64,000 bases of DNA, taken from NCBI GenBank assembly GCA_964613385.1, contig CAZTGZ010000011.1, forward strand, positions 1 to 64,000. Direction: 5' to 3'. The position numbers were made by a program, and so were the translations under genes. This DNA comes from CAZTGZ01 sp964613385 (GTDB lineage: Bacteria > Bacteroidota > Bacteroidia > NS11-12g > UBA9320). Of this stretch, positions 26,494 through 35,988 are shown piece after piece (the first letter of the stretch is position 1; every line of letters starts with the position of its first letter). Below the pieces are notes generated by a model. The model ran no database searches. It was not told the origin of the DNA and saw only the letters and a program-made list of their open reading frames with translations.

Positions 26494-27420
26494 CCCATCG
26501 GCTTTAGCCCGCGCATAAATTCTTTCGCATCCATTCTTCTTTTGCCTTCCCATTGAACTTCATCCAGAACGATATCCCAATCGTTAGTTCCTATTTTAAA
26601 TNNNNNNNNNNTGTGAAGGGGAAATTTCAACTTCACCGGGAGCCAACTTGTTTGAATCCGATACATGGCAAGAAAACACTTTCAGAATTTTCCCCTGAAA
26701 GCTGAAACGGGCAGCAGGATAAGGTGACAACCCCCGAACATGATTTCGTATGCTTTCCGCAGATTGATTCCAATCTATCTCACAAAACTCTTTATGAATC
26801 TTTGGAGCTAATTTGATGTTTCCTTCGAAACGCTGGGGAATGAGCCTGTAGTTGCCTTGTGCCATCATTTGAACCGACTTCACAACCAATTTTGCGCCTA
26901 CATGCATCAATTTGTCATGCAAGGTGCCCGCATTATCAGCGGCATCAATTTCCACTTTTTCCTGTAGAAGCAGGTCTCCGGTGTCAATTTCATGCTTCAA
27001 TAAAAATGTACTTACACCGGTTACCTTTTCTCCTTGAATAATCGCATGATTAATGGGTGCAGCACCGCGATAATTTGGAAGGAGGGAGGCATGCAAATTC
27101 ATCGTTCCTAACGGCGGCATATTCCAAACGATTTCCGGCAACATCCGAAAGGCAATAACCACTTGCAGGTCGGCGCGGAATTGCCTCAGTGTCTCTACAA
27201 ACTCAGGATCTTTCAAATTTACAGGTTGCAATACGGGCAATTGGTGGCGAATCGCACAATTCTTGACCGGTGAGTGCTGAATTTGCATTCCTCTACCCGC
27301 AGGTTTATCCGGAGCTGTGATTACCGCGACAACATTCATTCCTTGAGCCATCATGGCTTCAAGTGAACAAACAGCAAATTCCGGTGTTCCGATAAAGACA
27401 ATCCGCAAGCCGGAGCTCAT
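26490..27420 (-). CDS. fmt: Methionyl-tRNA formyltransferase, interrupted by an assembly gap
   Basis: Formylates Met-tRNA for translation initiation. The N-terminal part reads IVFIGTPEFAV, then PDKPAGRG, LHASLLPNYRGAAPINHAI and ETGDLLLQ, all classical Fmt motifs including the catalytic Asn-His-Asp region. Ten Ns (26602-26611) break the frame after PGEVEISPS. On the other side the minus strand encodes 36 more residues, with VLDEVQWEGKRRM and AKEFMRG, the normal Fmt C-terminus, ending in TAA at 26490. The two parts are out of phase by one base, so the true gap length must be a multiple of three, probably 9 nt. Total about 310 residues, the usual length. The start overlaps lepB by 4 nt. Confidence 0.93.
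26602..26611. other. Assembly gap (10 N)
   Basis: Ten undetermined bases within fmt. Reading-frame continuity on both sides requires a gap whose length is divisible by three, so ten is a placeholder or off by one. Confidence 0.98.
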
Positions 27421-28724
27421 CGTATAGGCATGAATATTCGTCTCCAGCGAATGCCTTTAAATTTCTTCTTCTCTATTTCGTCGTATCCGCCGGTTTCCTT
27501 ATTGTAAACGCGTTCGATTTCTGAATCAGACCTCAAACTCATCCACACGAAAAGCGCTTTCCCTACGATATGATCCTCAGGTACAAATCCCCAATAACGG
27601 CTGTCCAACGAATTATGTCGGTTATCACCCATCATAAAATAATAGTTCATTTTAAACGTATAATGCGTGATTACTTTTCCATTCATGTAATATTCTGAGC
27701 CTTTTTTGGTAAAATCCGGATTGCCTTCATAATCCTTAATGACACGCTCATATAGAATGAAATTCTTCTCGTTCAATTCGATCTTATCACCGGCCTTCGG
27801 AATGTAAATAGGTCCGTAATAATCACGACTCCAACGATCGTTCATCAAATACGGAAAGATGTTTCCATCATCATTTTTACCGGCCAAATGCAAATTGGTG
27901 TCCAACGCAACAACACTGGAATGACGCTTGATTTTCTCCCGATTTTCGTCCGTCAGGTTCATTCTGTACAGCATATCATTGCCATAACTTTCGGTTACAT
28001 TGAGATTCTTCAGATACTTCGATGGAATTCCTCTGCCATTGGTACTGATTTGATACTCAAATTGTCGCATTTTATGTGTTTCGGATTCTTTGCCGTTTAT
28101 ATAAACCGTACCACCGATAACTTCTAATGTATCACCGGCAATACCTACACATCTTTTGATATAGTTTTCCTTCTTATCTACCGGACGACCTAGTCTCTCA
28201 TCCGGATAGTTGAATACGACTACGTCATTGTTCTTAATTTTCTGGAATCCCCAAAGCCTGTAATAAGGCAATCTCAGCCACTCGAGATATGCCTTAGTTT
28301 TGATCACTGGCATCGTATGATGTGCGAAAGGAAATGACAACGGCGTCATAGGCAAGCGAGCACCGTAATTCACTTTGCTTACAAAAAGAAAATCTCCGAC
28401 CAAAAGTGATTTTTCCATGGAAGAAGTCGGGATTTGATATGCCTCAATAAATAAGCTTCTGATCACGGTAGCCGCAATTACCGCAAAGGTGATGGCATCT
28501 ACCCATTCTCCATACTTATGATTCGCTTTATATCTGTATTTGTATACATAATAACCCCAGATGGCAAATTCCCAGATGGCAAAAAACAGAAAAGCCGCAA
28601 AGATGTTGGCACCTGCTCCAAAAATGAGGACAAGAAGTAGTAATAAGTTAAAGAAAGTCCAAATTCCAATTATCCATTGGGTTGACCTCCTGAAACTGAG
28701 AAATGTATCTTTAATTCTATTCAT
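27417..28724 (-). CDS. lepB: Signal peptidase I
   Basis: 435 residues. Removes signal peptides from exported proteins at the outer face of the inner membrane. Membrane segments lie at about 15-37 and 38-62, with a third near 80-95. The catalytic Ser102 is in IPTSSMEKSLLVGDF and the general base Lys190 in NYIKRCVGIAGDTLEV; the signature GDNRHNSLDSRYWG is near the C-terminus. It is longer than E. coli LepB (324), as usual in Bacteroidota. It is the middle gene of dapB-lepB-fmt, 6 nt after dapB and overlapping fmt by 4 nt. Confidence 0.96.
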   Translation of the reverse strand: MNRIKDTFLSFRRSTQWIIGIWTFFNLLLLLVLIFGAGANIFAAFLFFAIWEFAIWGYYVYKYRYKANHKYGEWVDAITFAVIAATVIRSLFIEAYQIPTSSMEKSLLVGDFLFVSKVNYGARLPMTPLSFPFAHHTMPVIKTKAYLEWLRLPYYRLWGFQKIKNNDVVVFNYPDERLGRPVDKKENYIKRCVGIAGDTLEVIGGTVYINGKESETHKMRQFEYQISTNGRGIPSKYLKNLNVTESYGNDMLYRMNLTDENREKIKRHSSVVALDTNLHLAGKNDDGNIFPYLMNDRWSRDYYGPIYIPKAGDKIELNEKNFILYERVIKDYEGNPDFTKKGSEYYMNGKVITHYTFKMNYYFMMGDNRHNSLDSRYWGFVPEDHIVGKALFVWMSLRSDSEIERVYNKETGGYDEIEKKKFKGIRWRRIFMPIR

Positions 28725-28730
28725 ATTTGC

Positions 28731-29450
28731 TTATAAACTAAGTACATCAGACATAGTAAATATCCCTTTTTTATGTGCAATCCACTCTGCTGCGATCACC
28801 GATCCTAACGCAAATCCGTCACGGTTGAATGCTTCATGTGTGATGACAATTTTATCCTCAGTAGATTTATACTCAACACTATGGGTGCCGGGCACTTCGT
28901 CCTCTCTGAAAGATTCAATATGCAAATCAAACGTATTCAAAGGATTATTTGATACTCCCTCAGGATGAACCCAGTTCTTTTTTCTATCAAGCCTGCTAAT
29001 TATGTCTTCTGCCAAGGTAATTGCCGTGCCGCTGGGTGCATCTTTCTTATGAATGTGATGGATTTCCTTCATCGAAACTTCATATGCCGGTAACGGATTC
29101 ATCAACTGAGCCAACTTTCGGTTAATTTCAAAAAAGACATTAACCCCTATGCTAAAATTAGTGGCGGTTAACATGGCTCCGCCTTTGAGTTGAACCATAT
29201 CTTTAACTTCTGAATAGGATTGATACCAGCCTGTAGTGCCCACCACAACCGGGACTCCGGCTTCAATGCACCGCCGGATATTATCAACTGCCGCCTCAGG
29301 TCGGGAGAATTCTATGGCCACATCGGCAGGAGACAAATCGCTTTCTGACCATTCTCTGCCCGCTCTCAAAACAACATCATGTCCTCTTTTAATAGCCTGG
29401 ATTTCTATGGCTTTCCCCATTTTTCCGTATCCGATGAGCGCAATCTTCAC
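28731..29450 (-). CDS. dapB: 4-hydroxy-tetrahydrodipicolinate reductase, GTG start
   Basis: 239 residues; the lysine/diaminopimelate pathway enzyme that supplies peptidoglycan precursor. NAD(P)-binding motif IGYGKMG near the N-terminus, VVGTTGWY and the catalytic HHIHKKDAPSGTA are visible. The start is GTG at 29450; the next Met falls inside the glycine motif and cannot be used. First gene of the dapB-lepB-fmt operon, divergent from mltG. Confidence 0.95.
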   Translation of the reverse strand: MKIALIGYGKMGKAIEIQAIKRGHDVVLRAGREWSESDLSPADVAIEFSRPEAAVDNIRRCIEAGVPVVVGTTGWYQSYSEVKDMVQLKGGAMLTATNFSIGVNVFFEINRKLAQLMNPLPAYEVSMKEIHHIHKKDAPSGTAITLAEDIISRLDRKKNWVHPEGVSNNPLNTFDLHIESFREDEVPGTHSVEYKSTEDKIVITHEAFNRDGFALGSVIAAEWIAHKKGIFTMSDVLSL

Positions 29451-29521
29451 TTTTGTGTGTTCTTTATTTGAAAATGTTTTTATAATCTTGGGCAGACAAA
29501 ACTACAAATTAATGAATTGAA

Positions 29522-30589
29522 ATGAGCAGTAAGGGTAAAAGCAGAACACCACAGAAAAAAAAGTCTTCAGGTTCCTGGCGAAAAGTATTCGGGATACTAT
29601 TCATTCTTGCCGTAATCGCGATAGTATGGTTTGTTTTCTGGCCCGCAGTTAAACCTGGTCAGGGAGAAAAAAATGTGATTTTGTACATAGGTTCAGACAA
29701 ATCTCTACAGGAATCAGTTTCTGAATGGACCAATGAAAAAAAACTTAAAAATGGTACCATCATAGCCTTGTTCGAAAAAATCCCTCAGATTAAGCGCAGA
29801 ATTCGCAGCGGCGCATACATTTTTGAACCCAAAGCAAGCCAACTGAGCATTTGTATGAAAATATTCAGAGGCAGGGAAGATGAAGTGACGCTCACGCTTT
29901 CCGGAATTCTTTGGAAACAAGACATTCTGAATGTGCTCTCCAATCAACTGGAGCCTGAAGCATCAGATTTCAAATCCATTATTGACAATCAGGAATGGCT
30001 GGCAGAACACGGGTTAAACTCGCATACAGTTACGGCGATGTTTCTGCCGGATAGCTATCGATTTTATTGGGACACAAAGGCAGAGGAGGTGCTTGAAAAA
30101 TTGTATGCAGAATATACCAAATTCTGGAGCTATGAAAAACGCAAAAAAGCCGAGCAATTGAATCTGAACATTCAACAAGTCTCAATTTTGGCATCAATCG
30201 TAGATGGTGAGGCTGTTCATTTTGATGAAATGCCGGCCATTGCCGGACTTTATCTGAATCGATTAAGAACAAAAATGCCTTTGCAGGCTGACCCAACTGT
30301 TAAATACGCACTCGGAAAAAAAGAAATCCGAAGATTAACGTATGAAGATTATAAAGTAAATCATCCTTATAACACTTATAGAATAGCAGCCTTACCTCCC
30401 GGCCCAATTTCCATGCCGTCGAAACAAGCAATTAATGCAGTGTTAAACCCTGAAAATCATGATTTCTTTTATATGGTTGCCAGAAACGACAGAAGCGGAT
30501 ATCATCATTTTACCAAAGATTATGATGAACATCGGGCTTACACCAAACAATACATCAGAAGTCTGAATGAAAGAGGGGTTGAAAGATGA
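29522..30589 (+). CDS. mltG: Endolytic murein transglycosylase, MltG/YceG family
   Basis: 355 residues. Cleaves nascent glycan strands at the inner membrane and is thought to set glycan length. A basic N-terminus precedes one membrane helix at about 24-44. The catalytic region reads LASIVDGEAVHFDEMPAIAGLYLNRL; E. coli has ASIVEKE with Glu218 as the second Glu, and the equivalent Glu is kept here. QADPTVKYALG and AALPPGPISMPS follow as in the family. Monocistronic; its stop abuts the stop of the convergent methyltransferase. Confidence 0.94.
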   Translation: MSSKGKSRTPQKKKSSGSWRKVFGILFILAVIAIVWFVFWPAVKPGQGEKNVILYIGSDKSLQESVSEWTNEKKLKNGTIIALFEKIPQIKRRIRSGAYIFEPKASQLSICMKIFRGREDEVTLTLSGILWKQDILNVLSNQLEPEASDFKSIIDNQEWLAEHGLNSHTVTAMFLPDSYRFYWDTKAEEVLEKLYAEYTKFWSYEKRKKAEQLNLNIQQVSILASIVDGEAVHFDEMPAIAGLYLNRLRTKMPLQADPTVKYALGKKEIRRLTYEDYKVNHPYNTYRIAALPPGPISMPSKQAINAVLNPENHDFFYMVARNDRSGYHHFTKDYDEHRAYTKQYIRSLNERGVER

Positions 30590-31372
30590 CTACCACCGTA
30601 CTTTAAACGTTTCTTTCGTCCTTGCGGGGTTTAAAAACAATATCCCGAGAAAAAAAGCATCTATGGATTGATAGACTTCCGGAAGTTCCCTGAGTTCATC
30701 CCAGGCCCTTTCCATACCGGCAGACCAATGAATGTCGTCGAGCACGATAACGCCACTTGAAGGCATACAATTCAATAATAATCTTACATAATGTATGGTG
30801 GCTTCATAAGTGTGATCTCCGTCTATAAAGCAAAAGTCTGGAACATATTCTTGAAGCATACCGGGCAATAACTCCTGAAATTGCCCCAAATACGATTTCC
30901 CATCCGTAACAAATCTTTGGAAACTTTCGGAAATTGAATGGGAGAGCAATTTATTTCCTTCAATGCTTCGAAATTCAGCTTTGGAGTTAAAGGCGCGCAA
31001 AAATGCAGCACTTATCCCCAATGAAGTACCCAATTCCAAAATTTTCTCAGGATGGAAATACCCCGAAAGCATCGCCAATTTTTGGCCTCTCTTAGCAGAA
31101 ATAGCCGAACGACGGGCAATTTGCCCAATGGTAGTCTTTCTTTGAATACCGCTTGATGGATCGTGAAAGGTGATTTCCTCCCGGCTGTTTTGGAGGCTTT
31201 GACGATACCGTTCTATTTCCAGAATTGCCGCTTTTTCATCGGCAAGTAACGATCGATTCAGTTGGACATACAACTCGAAAATGAATGGAGAATGCAGACC
31301 ATGTAAGCCACTTGAGCTTAGTTGGTGCCTGATATACTTATAAATTACTACCGGAGCTGCGTATTTGTCCAA
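30590..31372 (-). CDS. Class I SAM-dependent methyltransferase, TTG start
   Basis: 260 residues with a Rossmann methyltransferase fold like that of O-methyltransferases. Motif I is ILELGTSLGISAAFL, a DFCFIDGDHTYEATIHY stretch marks the metal and substrate side, and VIVLDDIHWSAGMERAWDEL follows. The N-terminus (LHGLHSPFIFELY) is shared with a Bacteroidota family of unknown substrate. No ATG or GTG precedes the conserved N-terminus, so the start must be the TTG at 31372, only 2 nt after the stop of the DUF349 gene: likely translational coupling. Convergent with mltG with no gap. Confidence 0.88.
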   Translation of the reverse strand: MDKYAAPVVIYKYIRHQLSSSGLHGLHSPFIFELYVQLNRSLLADEKAAILEIERYRQSLQNSREEITFHDPSSGIQRKTTIGQIARRSAISAKRGQKLAMLSGYFHPEKILELGTSLGISAAFLRAFNSKAEFRSIEGNKLLSHSISESFQRFVTDGKSYLGQFQELLPGMLQEYVPDFCFIDGDHTYEATIHYVRLLLNCMPSSGVIVLDDIHWSAGMERAWDELRELPEVYQSIDAFFLGILFLNPARTKETFKVRW

Positions 31373-31374
31373 TA

Positions 31375-33303
31375 TCAGACTTTTTCGGTCGCAAGGGTTT
31401 TAATTTCTTTCAATTCCTTATTCAAACGATCCAGTTGACCTAAACTCTTATCTATTTTTGATTGAATCTCCTGTCTCAGTTTATCAGCATTTTTCGACTT
31501 GGCAAAGAACTCCATATTGTTCTGCCAGGTGTCGATTTCACCTTTAAGAAATTTGATGCGCTCCCGAATTTTAAATTCCTCCTGTTTCAATCTTGAGTTA
31601 CCATTCGGTGCACTCAACATACTTTGATAATGTTCCTTGGCCGAACCTTCCTGTAGTTTTTCGCGGCGGATTTCAAATTTCTTCCGAACTGCCTGTAAAG
31701 CGTTGTCGTATTTCTGGTGAATCTCCTGTTTTTTGTTAAAAGGCACGAAACCTGTGTTCATCCAAAGTTGATGCACTTCTTTAAGCGTGTTTTCCGCATT
31801 TTCCTTATCTTCTGTTTCCAACAACGCATGCAAACGAGCGATCAATGCTTCTTTTTCTGCCAGACTTTCTTCTTCCTGCTTGCGTTTTTCGCTAAATACC
31901 TGTTGTTTTCGTTCAAAAAACCGATCGCAGGCCGTTCTGAATCTCTTCCAAATAGCATTGCTCAACTTTTCAGGAACAGGGCCGGTTTTTTTCCATTCTT
32001 CCTGTAAGCGAAGCATTTCCTTTGTCGTCTTTACAAAGTCTTCACTTTCCTGCAAAGCTTCTGCCTCTTTACATAAGGCTTCCTTCACAATCAAATTGGC
32101 TTTCCTTTGCTTGTTTATATCTTCAAAGAATGCACTCTTATGCTTGAAGAATTCATTGAAATGACCACGGAATTCTTTCCATATCGACTCATTCTCAGCT
32201 TTGGGAACCGGACCAATGGTTTTCCATTCCTCAAAAAGCTGATTCAGTTCGTCGGTCTTCTGATTCCATACTTTTATCTGGTCATATGGCACCGTTGCAA
32301 TCAGCGATGCTTTTTCTACAAGCATCCTTTTTAACTTCAAATTGTCGTTGAGCTTCTCTTCTAATTCATCCAAAAGCGCCTTTTTAGCTGCATATACGCC
32401 ATCAACTGCAGATTTAAAGCGGTTCCAGATTTCTTCGTTAAATTCTTTTTGTACCGGACCTGTATTCCTGAATTCATCCTGGTATTTATTGATCAGAATG
32501 AAACATTTCTTGAGGTTTTCTTCTTCGTGCAATTCCTCAACTTTCTTACACAAGTCAATTTTATATTCTAAATTCTTGCGGCGGTCCAATTCCTTCAATT
32601 CTATGTTAATGGACACATTGTCATAGAATTTATTTAGATAATAATGGTAACTATCCCACAATTCCTGTACTTTTTCACTGGGAACTGCGCGAATAGATTT
32701 CCATTCAGACTGAATTTTCTTTACCTGTTCAACGCTTTCCTTACTCTCATCTTTCTCTGTGATTACTTTGAGTTCAGCCAGCAACTGACGCTTGCGTATC
32801 AGGTTCTTCTCTTTTTCCTCTTCAATTCTCTTCCGTTCATCAGCACGAGAATCCTGCGCCTGTTTGAACAGCGCATAAAATTGCTCCCTATGAATGTTTT
32901 CTGTGTACTCGAATGCCTCTGCAGGGTTTCCGGCATCTGTGAATGCTTTTAAGGCCTCTTTTCTTTCCTGTTTGAATCTATCATCCAAAACCGGGCGAAT
33001 GAGTTGCAACTTCTTTAAAGCGTCTTTTGGAGACAAACTTAAAGCACCCGCAGCCTGAGACAATAATTCTTCAATGGATAAACTTGCGTAATCCATTTGT
33101 ACACTTTCGGTTTCTGTTGCCAGGGTGTCTTCCTGCTCTTCATGATCTTCCGCTTCTTCGACCAACTCCTGCAAAGGAATTTCGTTTAATTCAGGGGCAG
33201 GAAGATTTGCTTCCATCTCTGATTGAATCTCTTCTGGCAAATTGCCTTCGGTTTCACCCAAATCCTCGGGCATCTTACCTTCCTGTTCTTCTAAATCTTC
33301 CAT
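31375..33303 (-). CDS. DUF349 repeat protein
   Basis: About 642 residues. The first 80 residues are highly acidic, followed by a helical stretch (SIEELLSQAAGALSLSPKDAL). Five DUF349 units of about 70-75 residues follow, each containing a variant of EWKTIGPVPKAENESIWKEF. The rest is charged coiled coil. DUF349 proteins are cytoplasmic and common in Bacteroidota; their function is not known to me. The frame opens at a TTG at 33309; the ATG at 33303 (MEDLEEQ) is the likely start. It precedes the methyltransferase by 2 nt and is divergent from HMG-CoA lyase. Confidence 0.9.
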   Translation of the reverse strand: MEDLEEQEGKMPEDLGETEGNLPEEIQSEMEANLPAPELNEIPLQELVEEAEDHEEQEDTLATETESVQMDYASLSIEELLSQAAGALSLSPKDALKKLQLIRPVLDDRFKQERKEALKAFTDAGNPAEAFEYTENIHREQFYALFKQAQDSRADERKRIEEEKEKNLIRKRQLLAELKVITEKDESKESVEQVKKIQSEWKSIRAVPSEKVQELWDSYHYYLNKFYDNVSINIELKELDRRKNLEYKIDLCKKVEELHEEENLKKCFILINKYQDEFRNTGPVQKEFNEEIWNRFKSAVDGVYAAKKALLDELEEKLNDNLKLKRMLVEKASLIATVPYDQIKVWNQKTDELNQLFEEWKTIGPVPKAENESIWKEFRGHFNEFFKHKSAFFEDINKQRKANLIVKEALCKEAEALQESEDFVKTTKEMLRLQEEWKKTGPVPEKLSNAIWKRFRTACDRFFERKQQVFSEKRKQEEESLAEKEALIARLHALLETEDKENAENTLKEVHQLWMNTGFVPFNKKQEIHQKYDNALQAVRKKFEIRREKLQEGSAKEHYQSMLSAPNGNSRLKQEEFKIRERIKFLKGEIDTWQNNMEFFAKSKNADKLRQEIQSKIDKSLGQLDRLNKELKEIKTLATEKV

Positions 33304-33341
33304 TATCAATAGGGTTCCTAAAAAATAGAACGCAAAAATGA

Positions 33342-33349
33342 TACTTTTG
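33342..33349 (+). promoter_or_regulatory. Candidate -7 element TACTTTTG
   Basis: Exact TAnnTTTG match ending 28 nt before the ATG of the HMG-CoA lyase gene. The -33 region has no TTTG. Confidence 0.4.
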
Positions 33350-33377
33350 CCCCTAATTGCAATGAGCCAGTTCTAAT

Positions 33378-34226
33378 ATGACGGTTAAATTGACAGAATG
33401 TCCCAGAGATGCCATGCAAGGCATGCTCCGCTTTGTCGATACAAAAGACAAAGTGGAATATATGAACTTGCTGTTGCAGGTAGGCTTTGATGTGTTGGAT
33501 TGTGGAAGTTTTGTCTCCCCGAAGGTGATTCCTCAAATGAAGGACACAGCCGAAGTTTTAGAATTGCTGGATCTGGAAAACACCAGGACTAAATTGCTGG
33601 TTATTGTCGCAAACTCAAGAGGGGCAGAGGATGCAGTTATTCAACCTAAGGTAAGCTATATTGGCTTTCCTTTTTCTATTTCGGAGACTTTTCAGCAGAG
33701 AAATACGAATTCCAGCATCACAGATTCCATGGATACGGTAAAAAATATGCTCAATCTCTGCAACCATGCCGGAAAACAACTGGTCGTATATATTTCCATG
33801 GCTTTTGGAAATCCGTATAATGATTTTTGGGATCCCGAAATAGTTTCTCACTGGGTTGACCGACTCTACGATGTGGGTGTGATGAATTTTTCCATGGCCG
33901 ACACGGTAGGGGTGGCTACACCTGAAAAAATCAAAGGCGTTTTTAAAGACCTGGACATCAATTTTCCAAAACCTCAATTTGGAGCGCATTTTCACTCCAG
34001 ACCTGACACCTGGGAAGAAAAACTGTCTGCAGCATACGAAATGGGTTGTCTTCAATTCGACGGGGCAATCCGTGGCTATGGGGGATGCCCAATGGCTAAA
34101 GACGAATTGGTAGGAAATATGCCCATGGAAAATATGGTCGCCTTTTTTCAAAAGAAAGGTCTGATCAATTTAAACATGAAGGCGCTGGAGGATTCCCTGG
34201 CCAAGGCGGATAAAATATTCAAATAA
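33378..34226 (+). CDS. Hydroxymethylglutaryl-CoA lyase
   Basis: 282 residues, a TIM-barrel member of the DRE-TIM family that splits HMG-CoA to acetyl-CoA and acetoacetate in leucine degradation. The N-terminal ECPRDAMQG supplies the catalytic Arg-Asp, GAHFHSR the metal-binding His pair, and GYGGCPMA the active-site cysteine loop. Homocitrate synthase-like enzymes lack the GGCP loop, so the lyase call is good. An AtoE-type transporter for acetoacetate-like acids is found 17 kb away. A strong terminator follows. Confidence 0.93.
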   Translation: MTVKLTECPRDAMQGMLRFVDTKDKVEYMNLLLQVGFDVLDCGSFVSPKVIPQMKDTAEVLELLDLENTRTKLLVIVANSRGAEDAVIQPKVSYIGFPFSISETFQQRNTNSSITDSMDTVKNMLNLCNHAGKQLVVYISMAFGNPYNDFWDPEIVSHWVDRLYDVGVMNFSMADTVGVATPEKIKGVFKDLDINFPKPQFGAHFHSRPDTWEEKLSAAYEMGCLQFDGAIRGYGGCPMAKDELVGNMPMENMVAFFQKKGLINLNMKALEDSLAKADKIFK

Positions 34227-34230
34227 AAAA

Positions 34231-34254
34231 GCCGTTCCTTTCGAAACGGCTTTT
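34231..34254. terminator. Bidirectional rho-independent terminator
   Basis: GCCGTT (34231-34236) pairs with AACGGC (34245-34250), with an A tract before and a T tract after. It separates the convergent HMG-CoA lyase and NHL-repeat genes. Confidence 0.88.
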
Positions 34255-34275
34255 CTCAAATTTCGTATTGTTCTA

Positions 34276-35940
34276 CTATTGAATCTGTATTTTTTGATAA
34301 TATCTGCGACCTTCCTGAACAAGTGTCATTGTGTAAATTCCTGAATTTAATCCACTTACATCCAGTTTTGAATTTCCTGTAAGATTCGCAAATTCTTTGA
34401 CAACTTTTCCGGTCATATCCTGTAGCGTAACATTCGCCTGATTCAGATCAAAATCAACTCCATTTAAGTACAATTCACTCTGAGCCGGATTTGGGTAAAC
34501 CAATAGCCCGTTGCTTCCTGAAATTTGGGTGACAGAACCTGTGGTACTCACATTGAAGTATGAATTGGAAGTTTTAGCATCATTGCCATATTCATTTGTC
34601 ACTTCGAGCTTCACATTATAAAAACCGGTTGCGGAGAATTTAACGGTAAGACTTGAAGACGCATTAGGGTCTCCGTTTACGATGACTACATTGGTGCTGT
34701 TTCCGGATGAATTCGTTACAGTCCATTTTCTTGAAGTTGCTGATTTACCGGTAGAAGCATCTGTTAAGGTGGCCTCCTCATTTACCAAAAGAGAAACTTT
34801 GGTACATGTGAAATTTGCTCCCGGAGCCAAATTGTCTATGCTAACCTTTTTAATCAGGTTATAATAAATGTCCGTCACATATAAATTTGACTTTCCGTCA
34901 GAATAAATGCCGTTTAACTTACCAAACCTGGCAGCAGTTCCGTTACCATTGGTATTTCCCTGAGCACTACCACTTCCGGCAAAAGTTGAAACCGTTCCCT
35001 TGGTTAAATCAATTACACGTATACAAGAGTTGTCGGTAACATAAATCAATCCATCAACCACTGCTATCCCTTGTGGGTCTCTGAATCTCGCTTCCGCCAA
35101 AGTACCATCTTTATGAATGGCTTCACCAACTTTACCGCATAGGGTAGTGGTTTTACCTGAAGCTATGTTTACTTTTCTGATAGATGAATTGAATTGATCG
35201 CAAATCACCACATTATTGTCGTCAAGCATGGCAATACCCCATGGGCCTCCAAAAGAAGAATTGGTTCCAATGGTTCCATCTGTACTACCATCAGCACCAG
35301 TACCTGCCAGGGTGGTGACCACTCCGGCCGCGGTCATTTTGCGTATGCTGAAATTATTATAATCGGTAATATAGAAATTACCGTTCTTATCCATTGTAAT
35401 TCCTTTAGGGCTGTCGAATCTGGCATTATTCCCGGTTCCATTTACATTACCCGGAACGCCTTGTCCGCCCAATCCGGATGGAGGAGCAGCTCCTGCCATG
35501 GTCGAAAGAATTTGTCCATTGGCAATACTGCTGAATGGAGTCAATTTGCGTATGGCATGATTCTCTGTGTCAACTATGATCACGTTTCCACTTGCATCGC
35601 AAACTATACTCGATGGGGCATACAATTCTCCAACAATACCGGTACCATCTCTGAAACCGTGTGAAAACTGTCCGTCACCCAATTTGCCTGAACGATTGTT
35701 AAAATTGTTATTATAATAAATGCGAATTTTATTGCGCTCACTCGTATACATATTGCCGTTTGGATCCCAGCAAATACCCATGGGCTCATAAAAATATGCA
35801 TCCGCAGCTGAACACGCTACATTGTTAAAATTAGTCCACGGATCAACATCATTCACCTTTCCGGCAAATGTACTCACTGTCTGCGCACTCAGGAAGCTGG
35901 TGGAAAAACCCACCGCCATCAGAATCAAAAATCTTTTCAT
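34276..35940 (-). CDS. Secreted NHL-repeat beta-propeller protein with T9SS sorting domain
   Basis: About 554 residues from the ATG at 35940 (MKRFLILMAVGFSTSFLSAQ gives the signal peptide; the frame itself opens 36 nt earlier). At least five NHL-type blades follow, each with a phrase like GNARFDSPKGITMDKNGNFYITD and IRKMT or IRKVN, covering about residues 20-365. A PKD-like beta sandwich with WTVTNSSGN and YNVKLEVTNEYG spans about 370-460. The final 75 residues, from LLVYPNPAQSELYL, are the T9SS sorting domain. NHL propellers usually bind proteins or glycans; the ligand here is unknown. Confidence 0.9.
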   Translation of the reverse strand: MKRFLILMAVGFSTSFLSAQTVSTFAGKVNDVDPWTNFNNVACSAADAYFYEPMGICWDPNGNMYTSERNKIRIYYNNNFNNRSGKLGDGQFSHGFRDGTGIVGELYAPSSIVCDASGNVIIVDTENHAIRKLTPFSSIANGQILSTMAGAAPPSGLGGQGVPGNVNGTGNNARFDSPKGITMDKNGNFYITDYNNFSIRKMTAAGVVTTLAGTGADGSTDGTIGTNSSFGGPWGIAMLDDNNVVICDQFNSSIRKVNIASGKTTTLCGKVGEAIHKDGTLAEARFRDPQGIAVVDGLIYVTDNSCIRVIDLTKGTVSTFAGSGSAQGNTNGNGTAARFGKLNGIYSDGKSNLYVTDIYYNLIKKVSIDNLAPGANFTCTKVSLLVNEEATLTDASTGKSATSRKWTVTNSSGNSTNVVIVNGDPNASSSLTVKFSATGFYNVKLEVTNEYGNDAKTSNSYFNVSTTGSVTQISGSNGLLVYPNPAQSELYLNGVDFDLNQANVTLQDMTGKVVKEFANLTGNSKLDVSGLNSGIYTMTLVQEGRRYYQKIQIQ

Positions 35941-35988
35941 ATCAATTAAAAATTTTAAAGTCGGCAAAATAAACAAGTTGATGTCAAT

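Noticed and set aside
29522..30589. Apparent loss of the catalytic Glu in MltG (ASIVD instead of ASIVE)
   Set aside because: Counting back from the C-terminus of E. coli MltG as I remember it, the catalytic Glu218 is the second Glu of VEKE, which is conserved here as the Glu of VDGE.
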